DNA from: Archangium sp.
Lineage (GTDB): Bacteria > Myxococcota > Myxococcia > Myxococcales > Myxococcaceae
Length of the DNA: 6,018 nucleotides
Assembly: GCA_016793585.1 (NCBI GenBank)
Contig: JAEUJR010000866.1
Coordinates: 1 to 6,018, forward strand
Direction of reading: 5' to 3'
The position numbers were made by a program, and so were the translations under genes. Each line of letters opens with the position of its first letter. Position 1 is the stretch's first letter. The notes below the pieces were generated by a model. That model did no database searches. It had not been told where the DNA came from and saw only the letters and a program-made list of their open reading frames with translations. Positions 1 through 5,943 of this stretch are shown here, in pieces.

Positions 1-2
1 AC

Positions 3-797
3 ATTCCCGACGGCAAGCTCGAGGCGTACAATACCATCGAGCGCTTCGGTGACGCGTACATCCGAGACGGCGTGGCCGAGAGCGTGAAGCACTCCTGGTA
101 CAAGGGCGGCAAGGGCGCGATGCAGCCGTACAAGGGTGAGACGGTCGCCGACTACACGGACTTCCAGGAAGCCGGGAAGTACTCGTGGGTGAAGTCGCCC
201 ACGTTCCTCGGAGAGCCCGCGCAGGTCGGCCCGCTCGCGCGCCTGCTCGCGGCCGTGGCGTCGAAAGACGAAGAGACGCTCAAGCACCTCACGCGGCTGC
301 TCAACACCATCGAGGCGGTGGGCAAGATCAAGGTGCCGCTCGAGGGCCTGCACGCGACGCTCGGCCGGCCCGCGGCGCGCGCGGTGGCGTGTCAGCGCAA
401 CATCGAGATCCTCGAGGCGCAGTGGAAGCTGCTCATCGACCGCATCGCGAGCGGAGACGCAGCCACGTTCAACCAGCCCGTGTTCCCGAAGGGTGAGATC
501 TCGGGCTTCGGCTTCCACGAAGCGCCGCGCGGGCTGCTCTCGCATTGGATCGTCATCGAGAACGGCGTCATCAAGAACTACCAGGCCGTGGTGCCGACGA
601 CGTGGAACGCGGCGCCCCGCAACGAGAACGACAAGATGGGGCCGTACGAGTCGTCGCTCATCGACACGCCGCTCGCCGACCCTGAATTGCCACTCGAGGT
701 GCTGCGCACGATTCACTCCTTCGACCCGTGCCTCGCCTGCGCAGTGCACCTCACCGACGTCACCAAGCGCGACATCGTCAAGGTACGTGCCCTGTGA
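3..797 (+). CDS. Group 1 [NiFe]-hydrogenase large subunit, C-terminal part (5' end outside window)
   Basis: This is the catalytic large subunit of a [NiFe]-hydrogenase. It would hold the Ni-Fe(CN)2CO site and normally pairs with an Fe-S small subunit to oxidise H2. The frame is open from base 3 with no stop, so the start lies upstream; 264 residues are visible. Seen directly: a KSPTFLGEPAQVGPLARLL segment, a GFHEAPRGLLSHW segment, a VVPTTWNAAPRNE segment, and the terminal nickel-ligand motif DPCLACAVH. All match the HyaB/HybC type of membrane-associated uptake hydrogenase. The N-terminal CxxC ligand pair would be upstream and cannot be checked. After the motif's His, 15 residues (LTDVTKRDIVKVRAL) remain, the expected tail removed during maturation. 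The stop overlaps the start of the maturation protease by 4 bp. The family call is secure. The exact subgroup and the physiological direction are inferred. Confidence 0.96.
   Translation: MPDGKLEAYNTIERFGDAYIRDGVAESVKHSWYKGGKGAMQPYKGETVADYTDFQEAGKYSWVKSPTFLGEPAQVGPLARLLAAVASKDEETLKHLTRLLNTIEAVGKIKVPLEGLHATLGRPAARAVACQRNIEILEAQWKLLIDRIASGDAATFNQPVFPKGEISGFGFHEAPRGLLSHWIVIENGVIKNYQAVVPTTWNAAPRNENDKMGPYESSLIDTPLADPELPLEVLRTIHSFDPCLACAVHLTDVTKRDIVKVRAL
723..794 (+). other. Hydrogenase C-terminal DPCxxCxxH nickel motif and cleavable tail
   Basis: Bases 723-749 encode DPCLACAVH. Its two cysteines are the C-terminal pair of nickel ligands in the [NiFe] family. Maturation endopeptidases of the HyaD/HybD type cut just after the His, here after base 749. 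Bases 750-794 encode the 15-residue tail LTDVTKRDIVKVRAL. The motif is read directly. The cleavage position is inferred from the family rule. The presence of the tail fits the maturation protease encoded immediately downstream. Confidence 0.88.
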
Positions 798-1288
798 CGA
801 ACGGTCAGCCCAACATCGTCATCCTCGGCGTCGGCAACGTGCTGATGGCCGATGAGGGCGTCGGCGTGCACGCGGTGACCGCGCTCGAGAATGGGTACGT
901 CTGGCCCGAGCACGTGCGCTGCGTCGATGGGGGCACGTCGACGCACGAGCTGTTGGACGACCTGGAAGACATCGACCGTCTCATCGTGCTCGACGCGGTG
1001 AAGGCCGGGAAGGCGCCGGGCAGCCTGGTGCGGCTCGAGGGCTCGGCGGTGCCGTCGGCGTTTCAGACGAAGCTGTCTCCGCATCAGACGGGCATCGCCG
1101 ACCTGCTGGCGACGCTCACGTTCCTGGGCAAGGGGCCGAAAGACGTGCTGCTGCTGGGGGTGGAGCCTGTGCGGCTCGAGCTCGACCTGAACCTCTCGCC
1201 TGAAGTGGAGGCGCGAGTCGCAGAGCTGGGCAAGCAGGTGCTGGCAGAGCTCGCGGCGATTGGCATCACGCCGAAGCTTCGCGCCTGA
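794..1288 (+). CDS. hybD: HyaD/HybD-type hydrogenase maturation endopeptidase
   Basis: This cytoplasmic endopeptidase removes the C-terminal tail of the hydrogenase large subunit once nickel is inserted, allowing the active site to close. The 164-residue product is about the length of E. coli HybD. Motifs in order: GVGNVLMADEGVGV near residues 12-25, with E21 as the probable first metal ligand; VDGGT at 44-48; VLDAV at 65-69, with D67 as the second ligand; and SPHQTGIADLL at 95-105, with H97 as the third. These correspond to the Glu/Asp/His nickel-sensing triad known in HybD. The GTG at 794 is chosen because the Rossmann-like beta strand begins right after it. The frame is open further upstream, but that sequence is out-of-frame hydrogenase code. 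The GTGA overlap with the hydrogenase stop implies translational coupling to its substrate. HyaD, HybD and HoxW-like names cannot be separated firmly from sequence alone. Confidence 0.95.
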   Translation: MTNGQPNIVILGVGNVLMADEGVGVHAVTALENGYVWPEHVRCVDGGTSTHELLDDLEDIDRLIVLDAVKAGKAPGSLVRLEGSAVPSAFQTKLSPHQTGIADLLATLTFLGKGPKDVLLLGVEPVRLELDLNLSPEVEARVAELGKQVLAELAAIGITPKLRA

Positions 1289-1300
1289 CAGACTTGGCGG

Positions 1301-1513
1301 GTGACGATTCACGCCGCCACACGGATTCTTCGCGAGACGCCGCGCGCCGATGGAAGGGCCGACGTCGAGTTCGAGCTCGTCTGCGGCTGCGTCATCACGC
1401 GCACGCTCGACGAACATCGGCTGATCACCGCTGAAGACGGCGTGCGACTCGTCATCGGCAAGTACCCGTGCCCCGTCGGTCACCCCGTTCGCCGGCCTGA
1501 CGCGCGGGAGTGA
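1301..1513 (+). CDS. Small 70-residue protein with possible Cys/His metal site, function unknown
   Basis: I do not recognise this family. The product has 70 residues. An N-terminal half with alternating charged and hydrophobic residues leads into ELVCGCVITRTL (C28, C30). A second stretch ends in YPCPVGHPVRR (C57, H61). The spacing CxC then CxxxH could bind one zinc or iron ion, but this is inference. The start is well bounded: a TGA at 1286-1288 lies in the same frame, only four codons upstream, and GTG 1301 is the only conventional start before the conserved-looking core. GGCGG abuts the GTG, too close for a good ribosome site, so translation may depend on coupling from the protease 12 bp upstream. 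Codon third positions are G/C-rich, as in the neighbours. Position suggests a hydrogenase accessory protein. A chance neighbour or a spurious gene remains possible. Confidence 0.68.
   Translation: MTIHAATRILRETPRADGRADVEFELVCGCVITRTLDEHRLITAEDGVRLVIGKYPCPVGHPVRRPDARE
1506..1510 (+). promoter_or_regulatory. Ribosome binding site deciding the lipoprotein start
   Basis: GGGAG lies 8 bases before the ATG at 1519. This is a better match and spacing than for the other in-frame starts: GTG 1510, GTG 1516, and GTG 1567 with a GGAG 12 bases upstream. It sits in the last codons of the preceding small gene. Confidence 0.6.
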
Positions 1514-1518
1514 CGGTG

Positions 1519-3000
1519 ATGGCTCATCCGATTTCGCAGCGCGCGCACCTGGAGCATGAAGCCCGCGTGCGTCTCGTCGTCATCGCCGGGCTGCTGTTGG
1601 TCGCGTGTGGTCCGCCGCCGGTCTCGTTGCCCGACGGCGCGGTCGTCGTCGAAGACTTCGACAGTGGCGTCATGGAGTCCGATGCGGGAGTGGTGGCCGA
1701 CGCTGGGGTCGATGCTGGAATCGTTCTCGTGGACGCCGGGGTCGACGCAGGCGTCGTCGTCGACGCGGGCGCCACACTCCCCGACGCGGGAACGCCGGCT
1801 CCCGACGGTGGCCTCGTCGTCTACCCCTTCGGTCAGACGCACTCACCGCTGACGCCCGCGCTCGTCGACAACCTGCGCCGCATCGCCGCGCGCGCGAGCC
1901 ACGACGACGACACCTTCATGAAGGTCGGCGACTCGAACACGGTGAACACGAACCACCTCGCCTGCTTCGCCGGAATGAACGTCGACCTCGCGGGCCGCAC
2001 CTCGCTTCAGCCCACGCTCGACGCGTTCAAGGCGACGCGCATTGGCAGCACCACGCCCTTCGACCGCGTCACCCTCGCGGCGACCATCGGTTGGAGCGCC
2101 TCGGCCGCGATCGCGGGCTCACCGGCTCCCGTCGAGCAGGAGCTGACCGCGACGAACGCGCGCTTCGCCACGGTGATGTACGGCACCAACGACATTCAAT
2201 CGATGAACCTCGATGCCTACGGGCGAAACATGTTCACGCTCGTCGACCTGCTGCTCTCGCGCGGCGTGGTGCCCATCGTCACCTCGATTCCACCGCGCGA
2301 CGACTCGATGACCGCCGACGCGCAGGTGCCCTGGTACAACGGCGTCACGCGCGCGCTCGCGCAGGCGCGAGGCATTCCGTACGTCGACCTGAACCGCGAG
2401 CTGCTGCCGTTGCCAAACCACGGCATCACCACCGTCGATGGTCTGCACCTGAACGTCTACGTGCCCTCGGGCAGCGGGCGCGGCTGTCTGCTCACGGCGG
2501 CGGGCCTGCGCTACGGCCACAACGTCAGAAACCTCGTCACGCTCGAAGGCCTCGCGCGCGCACGCAACGCGGTGACCCAACGAACGGCTCCAGACCCGAC
2601 GGCGACGCTGCGCTTCGGGAGCGGGCTGTCGGCCGACCCGCTCGTCATCGACACCCTGCCCTTCGTCGACGTGCGCGACACGCGGCGTGATGGTGCGCGC
2701 TCCATCGCGAGCTACGGCGCCTGCTCGACGGCGAACGAAGGCGGCCCCGAGGTCGTCTACCGGCTCGAGGTGAACCGCTCGATGACGATTCGCGCGACGG
2801 TGGTCTCGCTCGGCACCGCGGACATCGACCTTCACCTGCTGCGAGGCAGCGTCGCCGCCGCGAACTGTCTGAGCCGCAACGACAAGACCGTCACCATGGC
2901 GCTGATGCCCGGCACCTACTTCTTCTCGCTCGACACCTTCGTCTCGGCCGGCAGCGAGAAGAGCGGTGAGTACGCGCTCGTGGTGATGGAGCAACCCTGA
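1519..3000 (+). CDS. SGNH/GDSL-type hydrolase lipoprotein with DAG linker and PPC-like C-terminal domain
   Basis: This is a probable exported, lipid-anchored esterase or acetylhydrolase; the substrate is unknown. Counting from ATG 1519 (493 residues): a hydrophobic stretch at about 19-29 ends in lipobox LVAC (C30). A disordered linker with seven DAG units follows at about 55-91. The SGNH domain spans about 105-350. It has block I as VGDSN (nucleophile S139), block III as YGTND (G222, N224) and block V as DGLH (D307, H310), so the catalytic set looks complete. Block I reads GDSN rather than GDSL. The C-terminal region at about 380-493, with VVYRLEVNRS, DIDLHLLRG and MPGTYFFSLDTF, resembles the beta-sandwich PPC domain of secreted proteins. 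Four cysteines (149, 323, 402, 450) fall two per domain. GTG 1567 would give a short signal, MRLVVIAGLLLVAC, and cannot be excluded as the true start. The gene begins 5 bp after its upstream neighbour. Confidence 0.87.
   Translation: MAHPISQRAHLEHEARVRLVVIAGLLLVACGPPPVSLPDGAVVVEDFDSGVMESDAGVVADAGVDAGIVLVDAGVDAGVVVDAGATLPDAGTPAPDGGLVVYPFGQTHSPLTPALVDNLRRIAARASHDDDTFMKVGDSNTVNTNHLACFAGMNVDLAGRTSLQPTLDAFKATRIGSTTPFDRVTLAATIGWSASAAIAGSPAPVEQELTATNARFATVMYGTNDIQSMNLDAYGRNMFTLVDLLLSRGVVPIVTSIPPRDDSMTADAQVPWYNGVTRALAQARGIPYVDLNRELLPLPNHGITTVDGLHLNVYVPSGSGRGCLLTAAGLRYGHNVRNLVTLEGLARARNAVTQRTAPDPTATLRFGSGLSADPLVIDTLPFVDVRDTRRDGARSIASYGACSTANEGGPEVVYRLEVNRSMTIRATVVSLGTADIDLHLLRGSVAAANCLSRNDKTVTMALMPGTYFFSLDTFVSAGSEKSGEYALVVMEQP
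1681..1791 (+). repeat. Seven-unit Asp-Ala-Gly linker repeat inside the lipoprotein
   Basis: Seven DAG tripeptides are separated by one to four mainly hydrophobic residues, with a related PDGG just after. The tract begins about 25 residues after the lipobox cysteine and ends before the hydrolase domain, so it probably serves as a flexible spacer from the membrane. Each of the seven units uses a different nine-base codon combination, for example GATGCGGGA, GACGCTGGG and GACGCAGGC. This is therefore a protein-level repeat, not a recent DNA duplication. Such linkers are familiar in myxobacterial lipoproteins. Confidence 0.85.
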
Positions 3001-3004
3001 GCGT

Positions 3005-3011
3005 AGGGTGG
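3005..3011 (+). promoter_or_regulatory. Ribosome binding site of the RNA methyltransferase gene
   Basis: AGGGTGG lies 4 bases before GTG 3016, within the 15-bp gap after the lipoprotein stop. It supports GTG 3016 as the start. Confidence 0.6.
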
Positions 3012-3015
3012 CCCC

Positions 3016-3852
3016 GTGCCGTTCATCGACATCGAGTCGGAAGAAGACCCGCGCATCGAGCCGTTCCGCTCGATTCGTGACCGTGACCTGCGAGAGGGCG
3101 GCGCGTTCATCGTCGAAGGTGAGGTCGTGCTGCCGGTGCTGCTCGGCAACAAGCACTTCGCGACGCAGGCGCTGTTGCTCTCGAAGAACCGCGCGCAGCA
3201 CCTGGCGGGAACCCTGCCCGAGTCGATTCCCGTGTACGTCGCCTCTCAGCAGATTCTGGAGCGCATCGTCGGCATGCCGTTTCATCGCGGCGTGTTGGCG
3301 GTCGGAGCACGTGGCCGAGAACGCACGGTCGACGAGGTGCTGACGCCGGCGTCGAGTCTGGTGCTCGGCCTCTGCGGCGTGACGAACCACGACAACGTCG
3401 GCGGCATCTTCCGCAACGCGGCGGCCTTCGGCGTCGACGCCGTGCTGTACGACGAGGCGACCTGCGACCCGCTCTACCGAAAGGCGATTCGGGTCTCGAG
3501 CGGCGGCACGCTGCATGTCCCCTTCGCGCAGGTGCCGACCGAAGCGGCGATGATCGAGCTGCTCGTCTCGCGTGGCTACGAAGTGCTCGCGCTCTCTCCG
3601 CGCGGAGCGCTGATCATCGGGGGCCAGCAGCGGCCGAAGTCGTCGCGCGTGGCGTTCCTGCTCGGCGCCGAAGGCCCCGGCCTGTCGGAAGAGACGCTGA
3701 AGCGCTGTGTGACCGCGCGCATTCCGATGACCGGCACGTGGGACTCGTTGAACGTCTCGGTCACCAGCGGCATCGCGCTCGCGTGGCTGCGTGCGAATTC
3801 TTCGGAATCGGACTCGCCCCGAAGCGGCGAGGTCGTCATTGGAGGCGCATGA
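3016..3852 (+). CDS. SpoU/TrmH-family RNA 2'-O-ribose methyltransferase
   Basis: This cytoplasmic SPOUT enzyme transfers a methyl group from S-adenosylmethionine to a ribose 2'-OH of tRNA or rRNA. The target base cannot be read from the sequence. The 278 residues are a normal family length. An N-terminal substrate-binding-like region (about 10-97) has RDRDLREGGAFIVEGE and the MPFHRGVLAVG segment. The SPOUT domain follows: motif 1 as NHDNVGGIFRNAAAFGVDAV (124-143, with N127 and the likely catalytic R133), motif 2 as LLGAEGPGLS (215-224), and motif 3 as IPMTGTWDSLNVSVTSGIAL (236-255). Motifs 2 and 3 form the knotted cofactor pocket. A short Ser/Asp/Glu-containing tail (about 261-278) extends past the knot. 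The start is GTG 3016, preceded by AGGGTGG. The stop overlaps the antiporter start as ATGA, suggesting translational coupling without implying shared function. Confidence 0.93.
   Translation: MPFIDIESEEDPRIEPFRSIRDRDLREGGAFIVEGEVVLPVLLGNKHFATQALLLSKNRAQHLAGTLPESIPVYVASQQILERIVGMPFHRGVLAVGARGRERTVDEVLTPASSLVLGLCGVTNHDNVGGIFRNAAAFGVDAVLYDEATCDPLYRKAIRVSSGGTLHVPFAQVPTEAAMIELLVSRGYEVLALSPRGALIIGGQQRPKSSRVAFLLGAEGPGLSEETLKRCVTARIPMTGTWDSLNVSVTSGIALAWLRANSSESDSPRSGEVVIGGA
3841..3845 (+). promoter_or_regulatory. Ribosome binding site of the antiporter gene
   Basis: GGAGG within the last codons of the methyltransferase gene lies 3 bases before ATG 3849. It decides this ATG over longer in-frame starts upstream, which would run into the methyltransferase motif 3 code. 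Confidence 0.65.
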
Positions 3853-5885
3853 CTGCGCACGACTTTCTCTCTGCGCTCGCGACGGTGCTCGGGGTGGGCG
3901 CCGTGACGACGCTCGTCTGCCAGGCGCTCAGGCTGCCCGTGGTGCTGGGCTACGTCGTCGCCGGGCTCATCGTCGGCCCCCACCTGCCGATTCCGCTCGT
4001 GGCCGACCTCGGCGTCGTGACCGCCCTCTCGGAGCTCGGCGTCATCTTCGTGATGTTCTCCATCGGGCTCGAGTTCAGCATTCGCCAGCTGCGCAAGGTG
4101 GGGCCGCGCGCGGGGCTCACGGCCGTCATCGAGACCGGCAGCATGTTGACCCTCGGGTTCCTCGCGGCGCGCGCGCTCGGCTGGAGCACCCTCGAGAGCG
4201 TCTTCACCGCCGCGGTGGTCGCCATCTCGTCGACGACCATCATCGTGAAGACGTTCGACGAGCAGGGCATCGCGGGCAAGCTGCGCGAGCTCGTCGTCGG
4301 CGTGCTCGTCGTCGAAGACCTCATCGCCATTCTGCTGCTGACGACGCTCACCGCGCTCTCGACGGGAACGCAGGTGTCGGCAGAGGCGCTCGCCAGCACG
4401 CTCGCCCGGCTCGCCCTCTTCCTCGGAGGGTTGATGATCGTCGGCCTCTTCGTGGTGCCACGCGCGACGCGAGCCGTGCTCAAGCTCGAGCGCCCCGAGA
4501 CGACGCTGGTGGCTGCGGTCGGCTTCTGCTTCTCGGTCGCGTTGCTCGCGCAGCACTTCGGCTACTCCGTCGCGCTCGGCGCCTTCCTCGCGGGCTCGCT
4601 CATCGCCGAGTCGGGGCAGGCCGAGAAGGTCGAGCACCTCGTCGCCCCGCTGAAGGACCTCTTCTCGGCCATCTTCTTCGTGTCGGTGGGCATGTTGATC
4701 GACCCCGCCGAGGTGACGCGCAACTGGCCGGCCGTCGTCGCGCTGCTCGTGGTCGTCATCGTCGGCAAGGTCGTCAGCGTGTCGATCGGCTCGTTCCTCA
4801 CCGGCTCGGGCACGCGCACGTCGATTCAGGCGGGCATGAGCATGGCGCAGATCGGCGAGTTCTCGTTCATCATCGCCGGGCTCGGGAAGACGCTCGGCGT
4901 GACGGGTGACTTCCTCTTTCCCGTCGCGGCGGCCGTCAGCGTGTTGAGCACGCTGTCGACGGGTTGGCTGGTGAAGGCGTCTGGACCATTCGCCAGCTTC
5001 GTCGATCGCAAGTCGCCAAAGCCGGTGCAGGTCTTCACCACGCTGTACGCGAGCTGGCTCGACGGGCTGACAGACCGGCCGGCGGCGCAGGGCCCGCGGA
5101 AGAAGGTGCGCGCGCTGCTGATCGACGCAGCGCTGCTCACCGCCATCATCGTCAGCACGGCGCTCGCGCGGCGAACGGAGATCTTCAGCGACTTTCCCGC
5201 ATGGCTGGTGGTCGTCGTCGCGGTCTCGGTCGCGCTGCCCTTCCTCGTCGGTATCGTTCGGGTGTCGATCTCGCTCGCGAAGGAGCTCGCCGAGTCGGCG
5301 TTGCCACCGCGCGCCGACGGCAAGCTCGACCTCGCCGCGTCTCCGCGGCGCGTGCTGACCGTGACGTTCCAGATGGCCATCGTGCTGGCGCTGGGCGTTC
5401 CGATGGTGGCGGTCACCCAGCCGCTGCTGCCGTCGGTGCCGATCGGCCTCGTGCTGCTGGTGCTGCTCGGCGTGCTCGCGCTCACGTTCTGGCGACAGAC
5501 GACGAGCCTCGAGGGCCACGTTCGCGCCGGCGTCGAAATCATCAGCGGCGCGTTGCTCACGTCCTCCGAAGGACAGAAGCGGGAGGGCGAAGCCATCGCC
5601 GAGGTCGGGAGCCTGCTGCCGGGCCTTGGCCTCAGCGTCGCGTCGGTCATCGAGCTCACCGAGACGAGCCCGGCCGTGGGCAAGACGCTGGCCGAGCTGA
5701 ACCTTCGCGGGGTGACGGGCGCCACGGTGCTCGCCATCACCCGCAACGGCGCCAGCCTGCTCGCGACACCGACCGAGCAGCTCGCGGCGCACGACCGGCT
5801 CGCCCTCGCGGGAAGTCACGAGGCCATCGCGGCAGCGCGCGGGTTGCTCGACCAACCCGTCACCGCGCACACCGATTCGCGTTGA
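3849..5885 (+). CDS. CPA2/Kef-like cation:proton antiporter with TrkA-C domain
   Basis: This inner-membrane protein probably exchanges K+ or Na+ for H+; ion choice cannot be read. It has 678 residues. The Na+/H+-exchanger domain covers about 5-378, roughly 12-13 membrane segments. Family hallmarks are LPVVLGYVVAGLIVGP (29-44), FSIGLEFSIRQLRKVG (70-85), VVEDLIAILLL (154-164, probable ion-binding D157 preceded by E156), LGAFLAGSLIAES (243-255), IFFVSVGMLIDP (275-286) and SMAQIGEFSFIIAGLG (331-346). About 420-548 adds four further hydrophobic segments not found in E. coli KefC. A cytosolic TrkA-C/RCK_C-like domain follows at about 585-668 (VASVIELTETSPAVGKTL, then a GATVLAITRNG strand). The nucleotide-binding TrkA-N domain with its GxGxxG motif, present in KefB/KefC, is absent. 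Regulation by a small ligand at the TrkA-C domain is therefore plausible, but inferred. The start is ATG 3849, with GGAGG just upstream and a 4-bp ATGA overlap with the methyltransferase. Confidence 0.93.
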   Translation: MTAHDFLSALATVLGVGAVTTLVCQALRLPVVLGYVVAGLIVGPHLPIPLVADLGVVTALSELGVIFVMFSIGLEFSIRQLRKVGPRAGLTAVIETGSMLTLGFLAARALGWSTLESVFTAAVVAISSTTIIVKTFDEQGIAGKLRELVVGVLVVEDLIAILLLTTLTALSTGTQVSAEALASTLARLALFLGGLMIVGLFVVPRATRAVLKLERPETTLVAAVGFCFSVALLAQHFGYSVALGAFLAGSLIAESGQAEKVEHLVAPLKDLFSAIFFVSVGMLIDPAEVTRNWPAVVALLVVVIVGKVVSVSIGSFLTGSGTRTSIQAGMSMAQIGEFSFIIAGLGKTLGVTGDFLFPVAAAVSVLSTLSTGWLVKASGPFASFVDRKSPKPVQVFTTLYASWLDGLTDRPAAQGPRKKVRALLIDAALLTAIIVSTALARRTEIFSDFPAWLVVVVAVSVALPFLVGIVRVSISLAKELAESALPPRADGKLDLAASPRRVLTVTFQMAIVLALGVPMVAVTQPLLPSVPIGLVLLVLLGVLALTFWRQTTSLEGHVRAGVEIISGALLTSSEGQKREGEAIAEVGSLLPGLGLSVASVIELTETSPAVGKTLAELNLRGVTGATVLAITRNGASLLATPTEQLAAHDRLALAGSHEAIAAARGLLDQPVTAHTDSR

Positions 5886-5943
5886 AGCCAGCCACGGTGT
5901 CGCCGTACTCACCGCTCCGTGCGCCCTCTGCTCCTTCTGATTG

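Noticed and set aside
1681..1812. Tandem DNA repeat or mobile element at the DAG tract
   Set aside because: Units differ in DNA sequence and spacing. The repetition is at protein level, with no flanking duplication or terminal inverted repeats.
1605..2690. A long alternative plus frame inside the lipoprotein gene
   Set aside because: The translation is Arg-rich low complexity, while the overlapping frame has a lipobox and complete SGNH blocks.
2119..3516. A 465-codon minus-strand open frame
   Set aside because: It spans the lipoprotein and methyltransferase genes antisense, is rich in Arg/Val/His/Asp and has no recognisable motif. It is a composition artefact.
5893..5921. Short inverted repeats after the antiporter stop (CGGTG/CACCG and CACGG/CCGTG)
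   Set aside because: Stems are only 5 bp with loops of 10 and 19 bases and no following T run, so a terminator is not supported. Such pairs are expected by chance in G+C-rich DNA.
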